DNA of 32,427 nt from an uncultured Bacteroidota bacterium. GTDB lineage: Bacteria > Bacteroidota > Bacteroidia > Flavobacteriales > Schleiferiaceae. Shown here in pieces: positions 24,724 to 32,427 of this stretch; position 1 is the first letter of the stretch, and every line of letters begins with the position of its first letter. A program made the translations under genes and the position numbers. Location of the stretch: the NCBI GenBank assembly GCA_913057235.1, contig CAJXNI010000029.1, forward strand, positions 1 through 32,427. Direction: 5' to 3'. Under the pieces are notes generated by a model that ran no database searches, was not told the DNA's origin, and worked only from the letters and a program-made list of their open reading frames with translations.

Positions 24724-26509
24724 TCAATTGAAAATTAAGGTGAATACCGTTCCTTCGTTTGGAACACTCTCAATTTCTAAACGACCGCCCAGTTTATCTA
24801 AAGCTTTGGCTACTATTACTAACCCTAAGCTATGCCCTCTTTCCAGCTCAGTGCCAGGCTGAGTTTTGAGCACTTTGCTTGTTAGGTTATCCAAGGTTTG
24901 CGCGTCCATTCCTGTACCACTATCCCGTACAATAATTTTGGTGTGGTCTCCATCACGCTCGCTTTAAATGTAAATTCCACCCTCTTGGGTGTGCATTTTA
25001 GGGCATTATTGAGCAAATTGCGTAAAACCGTTTCTAATAAAAAGGAATCTGTCACCAGGCTTTTGATCTCTAGCTGGGAATTAAACTTTATATTTTTGGC
25101 CGTTATCACTTGCTGGGTTAAATTTTTCACATCCTTTATTAGCTGTTCTAAATCTACCCGTTCTTTTTGCACTTGGAGATCTTCTCGGCTAAGATTAATC
25201 CAACCCACTATACTCTCTAATAAGCCTAGGTTTTTATCGGTTTCTTCTATTAATTGAGGCGCCATCGCGTTAACTTCTTCAATTTTTAAATCACTCCTTT
25301 TAAAAGGATGCAGGACTCCTTTTATTTGGCTTAGAGGAGCTTTAATATCATGCGACAAAATGGAAATCATTTGACCCCGCGCGCTGGCAATTTTGGCCTG
25401 AGCAAAACTTTGCTTTTTGGCGATGCGCTGGTTTTTAAAGTTAAGGGTGCTTAATACCAGTAAAAATGCAATTACTGACAGGGTTATAATCAACTGGTAG
25501 TTAGTACTTGCCAGCTTTTTTTCTAAGGCTTCATTTTGCAATTGTTCGGTTTTTATTCTCAGTAGAATCTCTGCTTTTTGCAACTTTTCTTTACCAGCTA
25601 AGGAATCGGCTTTAAGCCTAAGCTTAGTGTGGTTTGCCAGTACTCTGTAGGCTTGTGCATAGGCTTTATTGTTAAAAAGCGCTAAGCTTTGCTGTTTGTA
25701 ATACGGGGCTTTTTCGGCTAGTGAAATGGTAGCCGTGTCTAAAACTTGCCAACGTGTCTTTACCAGTATGCTCATAGAATCCAGCACCTCTGGCAGCTGA
25801 AGCCGCTGAGCGTTTAAACCTATTTCTAAATAGGTGTGCAGGCGGGCATCATTCCCACTAATTTTGCCCGATATGTTATAGAGAAAATTTGGATAGTTCT
25901 CCAAAAAAGAAAGGCGTTTGAGGTTTTTTAGACTGGATACCCCTAAATTTTGATAAAGCCTACGATTGTTGTCTTTAAAATAGCGTAACAAACTATCCAT
26001 TAAAGCCAAACCTTGTTCATGCTCACCAAACTCTAAGAGCAATAAGTCCTTGGTGTAAGCTATTTTGGCCTGAGCCACAGAATCACTAGACGGCTCGTGA
26101 GCGGCCGCCACTTGTTGGTAGTCAAAAGCCCGGGCCGAATCCTTTAGATAATAATAAACCCGCACAGATTTAATGCGCTGCCCTATATGCCGGTTGAGTC
26201 TTGCAACTGCTCATAAATGCCTAACCCTCTTTTATTGTAATGGGCAGCTTTGTAAAAGGCCTCTAAATTGGCGTAAGAAACACCTATGTTTAAAAGGATA
26301 TGAGCAAAGCCTGTATCTAGCGTGTGTTCCTGGTGCGTTTTAATAAATGACTCACCCAATAAAACTGCCTCTTTGTTAAGCCCCTTGCGGTGCATTTGCT
26401 CCAGTGAATCTGACACCTGCACAGCGCTTAGGGTTTGCGAAAGCATTAACTAAGCCTGAAACGCCATTAAAAAGCCACAGAAAGTAGCTAGTGCATGTAG
26501 GTTTTTCAC
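24724..26509 (-). pseudogene. Sensor histidine kinase with TPR sensor, three inactivating lesions
   Basis: Joined across lesions, the protein would be a TPR-sensor histidine kinase. It has a signal peptide from GTG 26509 (MKNLHALATFCGFLMAFQA), TPR-like helices, a membrane segment (LIITLSVIAFLLVLSTLNF), coiled coil, a HisKA box with ISILSHDIKAPLSQIKGVL, an N box LLETVLRNLLNNALKCT, a G1 box RDSGTGM and a G2 box GHSLGLVIV. Lesions: an in-frame TAG at 26452-26450, a 2-base insertion (ATATAG) near 26185-26180, and a 1-base loss in an A-run near 24965. Any one would stop the protein. The catalytic motifs remain intact, so the decay is recent. No response regulator gene is adjacent. Confidence 0.85.
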
Positions 26510-26533
26510 CAAAAGTACTTGAGTTTAAGCCTC

Positions 26534-26541
26534 CAAAAGTA
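26534..26541 (-). promoter_or_regulatory. -7 promoter box of the histidine kinase gene
   Basis: TACTTTTG on the minus strand matches TAnnTTTG, 24 bp upstream of the GTG at 26509. A second copy at 26517-26510 abuts the start codon and is less likely to be used. Confidence 0.45.
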
Positions 26542-26584
26542 CTATTAAATCTATTTTCTAAAAGTAGGGAAAGGTCCTAAAAAA

Positions 26585-26612
26585 AAGCCCCCCGAATTTC
26601 TTCGGAGGGCTT
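26585..26612 (-). terminator. Intrinsic terminator of rpsA
   Basis: AAGCCC(tCC)GAA, loop, TTCGGGGGGCTT: a GC-rich stem of about 11 bp with one mismatch, followed by TTTTTTTT on the minus strand. It lies 23 bp after the rpsA stop. Confidence 0.9.
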
Positions 26613-26634
26613 AGATTATGAATACTAAAAGGAA

Positions 26635-28740
26635 TTACTTGTCTTCCTTCTCGTCATCTTCCATTTGCTCTTTCAGCTTGCTAAGGGCATCCAAATCGCC
26701 TAGCGTAGAACGCTCAACTTTAGTTTGGATTTTCTTAACCGCTTGTTTGGCTTGCTTCTGTTCAGCCTTGGCTTTGTCAGCTTTCACTTTCTTATGTAAT
26801 TCAGTGTGAGAAGCCACTACTCTGCGGTTTTCAGCACTAAACTCAATAATCTTAAAGTCGGCTTTTTCATCAGCGCCAAGCTCAGAACCATCTTCTTTTA
26901 CCATGTGACGCTTAGGCACAAAGGCCTCTACACCCAGGTTTTCAAAAAGTACTTCTGCGCCTTTGTCTACCAAGCGAGCTACTTTTCCTTCCATAACACT
27001 GCCTTCTTCTAGCAAGGTAGCGTAGGTTTCAAAAGGATTATCTTCTACTTGCTTGTGACCCAGGCTTAGTCTGCGGTTTTCAACATCAATGTCTAATACA
27101 ACCACTTCCAGCTCGGCACCAATAGTAGTGAAATCACCAGGATGCTTCACTTTCTTAGTCCAGCTCAAATCGCTGATGTGAATCAAACCATCAATACCTT
27201 CTTCCAACTCTACGAATACACCAAAGTTGGTGAAGTTGCGCACGGTTCCTTTGTGCTTGCTTCCCACAGGGTATTTGGTGGTAATGTCCGTCCAGGGATC
27301 TGGGCTAAGCTGCTTAATACCCAGAGACATTTTGCGCTCATCGCGATCTAGCGTAAGCACTACTGCTTCTACCTCATCACCTACACTCATGAAATCCTGA
27401 GCAGAGCGCAAGTGCGTACTCCAGCTCATTTCACTTACGTGGATTAGACCTTCTACACCAGGAATTACTTCTACAAAGGCACCGTAGTCTGCTAGTACCA
27501 CTACTTTACCTTTCACCTTATCACCTACCGATAGATTCTCATCCAGGTTATCCCACGGATGGGCTTCCAGTTGCTTAAGACCTAACTGAATACGCGTTTT
27601 ATCCTCATCAAAGTCAAGGATTACCACGTTCATGGTTTGGTCTAGTTCCACCACCTCACTGGGGTGATTAATGCGGCTCCAGCTCAGGTCGGTGATGTGG
27701 ATCAATCCGTCTACACCGCCCAGGTCAATAAATACTCCATACGAGGTGATGTTTTTAACCACACCTTCCAGTACCTGACCTTTCTCAAGCTTACCAATGA
27801 TTTCTTTTTTCTGTTCTTCAAGATCGGCTTCAATAAGCGCTTTGTGTGAAACCACCACGTTTTTAAACTCGTGGTTGATTTTTACAATCTTGAATTCCAT
27901 GTTCTTATCTACGTAAGCATCGTAATCACGAATGGGCTTCACGTCAATTTGCGAACCGGGTAAGAAAGCTTCAATGCCAAATACGTCTACAATCATACCG
28001 CCTTTGGTACGACATTTCACGTAACCTTTCACTACTTCCTCGTTGTCGTGTGCTTCGTTTACACGATCCCAAGCCTTAATAGCGCGGGCCTTGCGGTGCG
28101 AAAGAACCAGCTGGCCGTCTTTGTCTTCCTGCTTGTCTACCAACACCTCAACCTTATCGCCTATGGCCAGGTCTGGGTTGTAGCGGAATTCGTTTAGAGA
28201 GATTACCCCTTCAGACTTGTAGTCGATGTCTACAATCACCTCACGATCCGTCATGTTAATGATCTGACCTTCAATCAGGCTGTGCTCATCAACCGTGGTA
28301 ATGGTTTCTTCGTAAAGCTTGGTAAGCTCTTCGCGTTCTTTTTTGCTTTTCGCGGCTAAACCGTACTCAAACTCCTCCCAGTCAAATTCAACGGGCTCAG
28401 CTTCTACACTTTCAGTTTGCTCTTCTTCGGTTTTCACCTCGGTAGGGGCGGGTGATTGCTCACCTTCTTTCTGCTTAGGCTCTTCTGCTTCCTTCACTTC
28501 TTCTGAAGCTTTAGGGGCTACTTCCTCTTCTTTTTGAGTAGAACCAGCGGCCTCTGCATGGGTTTCCTTTTTCACGTCCTCTGCTGATTTATCGGTGCCA
28601 GCCTGGCCGGCATCCGTTTTTTCAGCTTTGGTTTTGGCTTTTTCAGCCTTTTCTTTTACCTCTTTTTGAGAAGTGTCAGTAGTAGCCTCGGGCGTGTTTT
28701 GCTCTTTTTCCTCGGCTGCTTTTTTAGTTTCTTCTGACAT
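26635..28740 (-). CDS. rpsA: 30S ribosomal protein S1
   Basis: A 701-residue ribosomal protein with six S1 (OB-fold RNA-binding) domains in order: IEGQIINMTDREVIVDIDY, VKGYVKCRTKGGMIVDVFG, LEGVVKNITSYGVFIDLGG, VKGKVVVLADYGAFVEVIPG, HKGTVRNFTNFGVFVELEEG and MEGKVARLVDKGAEVLFENL. Before them lies a low-complexity N-terminal extension of about 115 residues, rich in Lys, Glu, Ala, Thr and Gln, and after them a basic/acidic tail ending EQMEDDEKEDK. E. coli S1 has about 557 residues, so this is long. S1 binds mRNA at the 30S subunit and matters where Shine-Dalgarno sequences are rare, as here. The gene has a strong promoter, a leader of about 115 nt and a terminator. Confidence 0.97.
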   Translation of the reverse strand: MSEETKKAAEEKEQNTPEATTDTSQKEVKEKAEKAKTKAEKTDAGQAGTDKSAEDVKKETHAEAAGSTQKEEEVAPKASEEVKEAEEPKQKEGEQSPAPTEVKTEEEQTESVEAEPVEFDWEEFEYGLAAKSKKEREELTKLYEETITTVDEHSLIEGQIINMTDREVIVDIDYKSEGVISLNEFRYNPDLAIGDKVEVLVDKQEDKDGQLVLSHRKARAIKAWDRVNEAHDNEEVVKGYVKCRTKGGMIVDVFGIEAFLPGSQIDVKPIRDYDAYVDKNMEFKIVKINHEFKNVVVSHKALIEADLEEQKKEIIGKLEKGQVLEGVVKNITSYGVFIDLGGVDGLIHITDLSWSRINHPSEVVELDQTMNVVILDFDEDKTRIQLGLKQLEAHPWDNLDENLSVGDKVKGKVVVLADYGAFVEVIPGVEGLIHVSEMSWSTHLRSAQDFMSVGDEVEAVVLTLDRDERKMSLGIKQLSPDPWTDITTKYPVGSKHKGTVRNFTNFGVFVELEEGIDGLIHISDLSWTKKVKHPGDFTTIGAELEVVVLDIDVENRRLSLGHKQVEDNPFETYATLLEEGSVMEGKVARLVDKGAEVLFENLGVEAFVPKRHMVKEDGSELGADEKADFKIIEFSAENRRVVASHTELHKKVKADKAKAEQKQAKQAVKKIQTKVERSTLGDLDALSKLKEQMEDDEKEDK

Positions 28741-28862
28741 TCAAAAAATGTTTGTATTCCGCACCCAGTAAGACTTAACAGGATTTGAGTAACGAAAGAT
28801 GTTATTTTAAAATATTGATTTACAAACCTTTCCAGCGTCTTACCCTCCGCAAAAAAGGGCTG

Positions 28863-28891
28863 CAAAGGTACTGTTTTTCTTTTAGATACAA
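28863..28891 (-). promoter_or_regulatory. Promoter of rpsA (TTG -33, TACCTTTG -7)
   Basis: TACCTTTG (28870-28863, minus strand) fits TAnnTTTG; a TTG at 28891-28889 lies 18 bp upstream, close to the -33 box. Transcription would start near 28856, leaving a leader of about 115 nt before the rpsA ATG. Confidence 0.7.
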
Positions 28892-29007
28892 GATGTTGGA
28901 TGCGAGATGTTGGAGGTTGGATGTCCGATGTTTGGTGTCGGATGTTTAAAGACTGCCGCTTAAGTTAACACCTCCAAATCTGCGGACTGTAAACTGCGGA
29001 CTGTAGA
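28892..29007. repeat. Short imperfect direct repeats in the gap between rpsA and the VOC gene
   Basis: 28892-28947 is built of variants of GATGTTGGAT (GATGTTGGAT, GATGTTGGAGG, GGATGTCCGATGTTTGG, GGATGTTT). 28980-29007 has CTGCGGACTGTAAACTGCGGACTGTAGACT, an 11-base unit repeated with 3-base spacers. The stretch 28871-29021 is otherwise empty of genes and of a recognisable RNA. Confidence 0.7.
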
Positions 29008-29021
29008 CTCTACATTAGGTC

Positions 29022-30083
29022 CTAATCCTTTACCCTACTCCAGCCCATGGTGTTGATCATCCAGCGGGGCAGGGGCTTAGTGGCATCGCGTTTTTGCAGG
29101 TTTAAATACCAGTTCAGTTTTTTCAGGATGGGCACTTTGTGGGTTTCTACAAATTCCAGCAAGGTGCCATCGGGATCTTCAATGTAGGCAAAGCGTCCGG
29201 CTGCTTCCCCCATGTCAAAGCTCTCAGCTGAATCTACCGTAAAGGGATGGCCTAAGTCGGTTAAATGCTTTTGCAGAGCATCCATACCAATGGTGTCAAA
29301 GCAAAGATGAATGTAGCCCGGGTCGCCCCAAAAGCGATCTTTGTACAACTGCTTGGAGCTTTTGCCCTCTACCTGAATCAGCTCTAGCTGAGCGGGACCC
29401 AACAAGGGTGAAAAGGCCCCTTGATAAGGCTCAGCTCGCTCTAAAATCACCCGTTGGTACTGACGGGGCTCATCGTCCCAAAGGGCTAAATCTTCCAGCG
29501 CGCCTTTTTCTTGAAAAATCACTTGCGAAAAGCCTAAAGCTTGCTTGTAAAACTCCATGCTTTTTTCCAGGTTACTCACCCCTAGCGCGGCCCCGGCCAC
29601 TCCGCCAAACAAGCCGCCTTGATTTTTATACCAGGCATCAAAATAGGTGATTTCTACCACGTTGTTGTGGAGATCACGCAAGTAAAAATGCGAAGGGCGT
29701 CCGTAGCGGTATTGCACTTTGCCCAAAAGGTTTAAGCCCTTTTGCTGGCAATGGCGGTAGGCTTGCTCCACATCGCGGGTTTTTATTTTTAAGACGCCAA
29801 TGCCTAAATCTCCCGGACGGGAAAGACTTTCGGGCCAAATCAATTCGCGTTGGGTGTACTGCCAGATTTCCAGACCGCCCCCGCCATTCATGTTTAGCGC
29901 CAATACGGCCTTACGGGCGTGCTTTTCGCCTCCCGTGTAGGGCAACATCAGGCCGGCCTCGGCTTCTTCTTCAAACACCGGGGTATCAAAGCCAAAATTT
30001 TGGCGGTACCATTTCCAGGTGGCGTCTGTATTGGGGTTGCCAATGCCTATTTGCTGAATGCCGCTAAAGTGAAAGGCGCTCAT
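29022..30083 (-). CDS. Two-domain VOC (vicinal oxygen chelate) family protein
   Basis: A 353-residue protein with two VOC modules, about residues 5-150 and 160-320, each of the glyoxalase/extradiol-dioxygenase fold. In module 1 the usual His at the first strand is absent (FSGIQQIGIGNP, Gln10-Gln11), and module 2 begins AALGVSNLEKSMEFY, also without His. Module 2 does keep YIHLCFD and DPDGTLLEFVE, positions often used for metal binding, and module 1 keeps VVEITYFD. So metal binding may be reduced or shared. Its start overlaps the preceding oxoamine-synthase gene by 4 bp, so it is the third gene of a tight operon. Family VOC is certain; the reaction is unknown. Confidence 0.88.
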   Translation of the reverse strand: MSAFHFSGIQQIGIGNPNTDATWKWYRQNFGFDTPVFEEEAEAGLMLPYTGGEKHARKAVLALNMNGGGGLEIWQYTQRELIWPESLSRPGDLGIGVLKIKTRDVEQAYRHCQQKGLNLLGKVQYRYGRPSHFYLRDLHNNVVEITYFDAWYKNQGGLFGGVAGAALGVSNLEKSMEFYKQALGFSQVIFQEKGALEDLALWDDEPRQYQRVILERAEPYQGAFSPLLGPAQLELIQVEGKSSKQLYKDRFWGDPGYIHLCFDTIGMDALQKHLTDLGHPFTVDSAESFDMGEAAGRFAYIEDPDGTLLEFVETHKVPILKKLNWYLNLQKRDATKPLPRWMINTMGWSRVKD

Positions 30084-31324
30084 GCGATTTTGCTTTCAGT
30101 TTGGGCGTAGGCTCCCTGGGTAAGCTTAGCGCGGATGGCTTTAAATGCTTTCAAAGTCAATTCTACATCTTCCAGCGTGTGCGCTGCCGTGGGAATTAAA
30201 CGCAATAGAATCTCACCTTTCGGGATAACCGGATAAATTACAATGGAGCAAAAAATACGGTGGTTGTTGCGTAAATCGGCCGTGAGAGCCATAGCTTCTT
30301 GCACGCTGCCTTTTAAGAATACGGGGGTTACGCAGGAATTGGTAGCGCCAATTTCAAACCCGGCTTCTTTTAAGCCGCCTTGCAAAGCGGTTACATTCTG
30401 CCACAGCTTGGCACGCATTTCGCTTTTTTCTTTGAGCAGCTTTAAGCGGTATAAGTTCCCTTGCACAAAAGGCATGGGTAAACTTTTGGCGAAGATTTGC
30501 GAGCGCATGTTGTAGCGCAAAAAGTCCATCACTTTTTTAGGCCCCGCTAAAAAGGCGCCTATGCTGGCCATGCTTTTCGCGAAGGTGGCAAAGTAGATGT
30601 CAATTTCATCTTGCACGCCCTGCGCCTCGCCTGCCCCTGCACCGGTTTCACCCAGGGTGCCAAAGCCATGGGCATCGTCTACCAATAATCTAAAGTTGTA
30701 GCGGTCTTTTAGCGCCACTATTTCCTTCAACTTTCCCTGGTCTCCTTTCATGCCAAAAACGCCTTCGGTAATAACCAATAAAGAGGCGTTGGGCGTGCTG
30801 AGCCATTTTTGGGCGCGCTCCAATTGCTCCTGAAAGTGGGGAATATCATTGTGCTTGTAGGCCAGCGATTTGCCATTGTGCATGCGCAGCGCATCCATGA
30901 TACAGGCGTGGCACTCGGCATCATACACCACTACATCATGGCGGGTAACCAGGCTGTCAATGGCGCTCATTATGCCTTGGTAGCCATAATTGAGCAATAC
31001 GGCTGACTCTTTATTCTCTAAGGCAGCTAGTTCTTCTTCCAGTTGATTGTGATATTGGGTTTGGCCGGTCATCATGCGCGAACCCATAGGATAGGCCAAA
31101 CCCCATTCAGCAGAAGCTTTGGCATCGGCTTCAATCACTTCGGGTAAATTGGCCAGGCCTAGATAATTGTTCACACTCCACACAATGTGCTCTTCTCCCT
31201 TAAAGCCCATGCGGTTGCCAATGGGGCCTTCCAATTCCGGAAAGATGAAATAGCCTTCTGCTTCTTGTTGATATTGCCCCAGCGGGCCGGGGTTGTTGGT
31301 GATTTTCTCAAATAAGTCAGTCAT
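30080..31324 (-). CDS. Alpha-oxoamine synthase, likely cysteate fatty acyltransferase (capnine) or serine palmitoyltransferase
   Basis: A 414-residue PLP enzyme of the alpha-oxoamine synthase family (fold type I) that condenses an amino acid with an acyl thioester. Seen: NNYLGLANLPEV, YPMGSRMMTGQTQYH, ECHACIMD with His139 placed to stack on PLP, DDAHGFGTLGETGAG with Asp216 and His219, and the Schiff-base Lys250 in FATFAKSMASIG. In Flavobacterium a relative with a FAKSM core is reported, from memory, to make 3-ketocapnine from cysteate and acyl-CoA and to support gliding. The gene follows the CysK-like gene with an 8-bp overlap, so its amino-acid partner is plausibly made by that neighbour. 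Use of serine instead cannot be excluded. Confidence 0.85.
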   Translation of the reverse strand: MTDLFEKITNNPGPLGQYQQEAEGYFIFPELEGPIGNRMGFKGEEHIVWSVNNYLGLANLPEVIEADAKASAEWGLAYPMGSRMMTGQTQYHNQLEEELAALENKESAVLLNYGYQGIMSAIDSLVTRHDVVVYDAECHACIMDALRMHNGKSLAYKHNDIPHFQEQLERAQKWLSTPNASLLVITEGVFGMKGDQGKLKEIVALKDRYNFRLLVDDAHGFGTLGETGAGAGEAQGVQDEIDIYFATFAKSMASIGAFLAGPKKVMDFLRYNMRSQIFAKSLPMPFVQGNLYRLKLLKEKSEMRAKLWQNVTALQGGLKEAGFEIGATNSCVTPVFLKGSVQEAMALTADLRNNHRIFCSIVIYPVIPKGEILLRLIPTAAHTLEDVELTLKAFKAIRAKLTQGAYAQTESKIA

Positions 31325-32324
31325 GTACTTGTTTTTCTACAACAGGTTCTTTTTCCAATAAATTATTTTGCTGCATCCACTCATCATTGTAAATGGTTTG
31401 CAGGTAACGGCTGCCATGGTCGGCACAAATAACCACGGCACAATCATCAGCGCCTATTTCTGCTTGTTTTTGCCGGGCTACCTGTAGGGCGGCACCACTG
31501 CTGTAACCCATTAACAAGCCCTGCTTGCGGGCGGCTAAGCGCGCCATTAAGGCGGCATCCTGATCGCTTACCTTTACAAATTCATCAATCAAGTCAAAAT
31601 CCAGGGTTTCCGGTATAAACTTTTTACCTACGTTTTCGGCCAGGTAGCTTTTTACGCGGCTGGCGTCAAACACCCGGGTTTGGTGAAAATCGGCTAGAGC
31701 CGAGCCATAGGCATCTGCGGCCCATACTTTGAGCCGGGGATTTTTTTCTTTGAGGTAACGCGCGGTACCGGAAATGGTGCCCCCCGTACTGGCCGAAGCT
31801 ATTAAGTGGCTCACCTGCCCCTGGGTTTGTTCCCAAATTTCGGCCCCGGTGGTGCTATAGTGACTGTTAGGGTTTTCAGGGTTTACGTATTGATTTACCC
31901 AATAGCTATTAGCTATTTCTTGATTAAGCCGGGCCGCCAACCCATGAGAGGACTGCGGATGCTCGCGCGGATATTTTTTATCACTCAAGTGGACCTCGGC
32001 TCCGTAAGCCTCTAATAATTTTATTTTCTCTTTAGAATGGCCGGTGTGCATGCAGCAAATAAAACGGTAGCCCCGTTCTGCCGCTAAAATGGCCAGGCCA
32101 ATTCCGGTGTTTCCTGAGCTGCACTCAATCAGCGTTCCGCCTGGTTTTAGATAACCTTGCGCCTCGGCATGGTTTACAATGCTTAAGGCGATACGGTCTT
32201 TGATGGAAAGGCCGGGGTTCAGGTATTCTATCTTGGCCAAAATGGGCTGCCGGGCAAAGAGGTTGGGTAAAGTGGCCAGCGGGGTGTGACCAATACTAGC
32301 ACTAAGCGGTGAAAACCTGGGCAT
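31317..32324 (-). CDS. CysK-family PLP enzyme, likely cysteate synthase
   Basis: A 335-residue fold-type II PLP enzyme of the cysteine synthase family. Lys42 in EYLNPGLSIKDRIA is the Schiff-base Lys, SSGNTGIGL at 69-77 binds the substrate carboxylate, TGGTISG at 180-186 holds the PLP phosphate, and MGYSSGAAL is near the end. Normal cysteine synthases make Cys from O-acetylserine and sulfide; relatives in sulfonolipid makers make L-cysteate from O-phosphoserine and sulfite. The neighbour downstream, an oxoamine synthase, would use cysteate. The ATG at 32324 was chosen because the open frame's earlier start at 32384 lies upstream of the probable promoter. Confidence 0.83.
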   Translation of the reverse strand: MPRFSPLSASIGHTPLATLPNLFARQPILAKIEYLNPGLSIKDRIALSIVNHAEAQGYLKPGGTLIECSSGNTGIGLAILAAERGYRFICCMHTGHSKEKIKLLEAYGAEVHLSDKKYPREHPQSSHGLAARLNQEIANSYWVNQYVNPENPNSHYSTTGAEIWEQTQGQVSHLIASASTGGTISGTARYLKEKNPRLKVWAADAYGSALADFHQTRVFDASRVKSYLAENVGKKFIPETLDFDLIDEFVKVSDQDAALMARLAARKQGLLMGYSSGAALQVARQKQAEIGADDCAVVICADHGSRYLQTIYNDEWMQQNNLLEKEPVVEKQVHD

Positions 32325-32353
32325 GGTTACGTAGATTCTGTTTACAGCGGGCG

Positions 32354-32384
32354 CTAAGGTAAAGCATGGCTTTGGCACCACCAA
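32354..32384 (-). promoter_or_regulatory. Promoter of the CysK-like / oxoamine synthase / VOC operon
   Basis: On the minus strand TTG (32384-32382), 20 bp, then TACCTTAG (32361-32354), one base off TAnnTTTG. It lies 29 bp before the ATG at 32324 and gives a leader of about 23 nt. Confidence 0.45.
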
Positions 32385-32427
32385 TTTTGCTTTACTCGTT
32401 TATGGGGTTATGAGTTTATTAGGTTTA

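Noticed and set aside
24882-26165. The long middle piece of the histidine kinase as an intact shorter gene.
   Set aside because: It lacks the signal peptide and the G1/G2 boxes, and both ends join perfectly to frames on either side when the shifts are corrected.
26510-26517. Second TACTTTTG directly before the kinase GTG as the main promoter box.
   Set aside because: Transcription would begin inside the coding region; the copy at 26534-26541 is at a better distance.
32410-32427. Rightward ATG with six codons (MSLLGL) running to the window end, possibly the start of a divergent gene.
   Set aside because: Too short to judge and no promoter box is clear. The frame is open but six codons prove nothing.
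1-32427. Toxin-antitoxin, restriction, CRISPR or other defence genes.
   Set aside because: No recognisable nuclease, methyltransferase for DNA, repeat-spacer array or small toxin pair was found on either strand.

Overview
The window reads as chromosomal DNA of a gliding-type member of the phylum Bacteroidota, probably a flavobacterium or close relative. The signs are: two secreted proteins with type IX secretion (T9SS) C-terminal sorting domains (type A and type B), many lipoproteins with a Cys lipobox, several -7 promoter boxes of the form TAnnTTTG, almost no Shine-Dalgarno sequences, a six-domain ribosomal protein S1 with a long charged N-terminus, and a CysK-like plus oxoamine-synthase gene pair of the kind that makes sulfonolipids. 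No rRNA, tRNA or CRISPR array was seen, and the species cannot be fixed from the sequence alone.

Layout. 1-6577 holds a cut-off lipoprotein, ilvE with a strong terminator, then a rightward run: DUF4920 lipoprotein, a c'-like cytochrome lipoprotein and mnmD (overlapping genes), followed by a T9SS type-B protein coupled to a NUDIX hydrolase. A conserved-looking gene of unknown function faces them. 6756-11615 is one large gene for a secreted serine hydrolase with a beta-helix-like stalk and a type-A sorting signal.

11616-14621 is a zone of rearrangement and decay. It holds a frameshifted lipoprotein, a 91-bp copy of the start of the large hydrolase gene fused to the stub of a REP-type (Y1) transposase, a secreted-protein gene cut off by the transposon end, a tandem duplication of a lipoprotein gene, and a 122-bp copy of the start of the gene at 6577. 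Nearly every fragment is a 5' gene end.

14622-21254 returns to intact genes: a small membrane protein coupled to a TIGR01777 epimerase, an M1-family metallopeptidase, a lipoprotein, an NlpC/P60 lipoprotein, then leftward lgt and a DUF192 lipoprotein. 21281-24669 carries a TPR protein, a coiled-coil protein of the C4 zinc-ribbon family that has lost all four zinc-ligand cysteines, and a Nif3-family protein. 24724-26509 is a sensor histidine kinase pseudogene with three separate lesions. rpsA follows with a well-formed promoter.

29022-32324 is a tight leftward operon: a CysK-family enzyme, an alpha-oxoamine synthase and a VOC protein, with overlapping ends. By family and context the first two are the best candidates for cysteate synthase and cysteate fatty acyltransferase of capnine (sulfonolipid) synthesis, which fits a gliding T9SS organism. 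The VOC protein would be a new, unassigned member of that operon.
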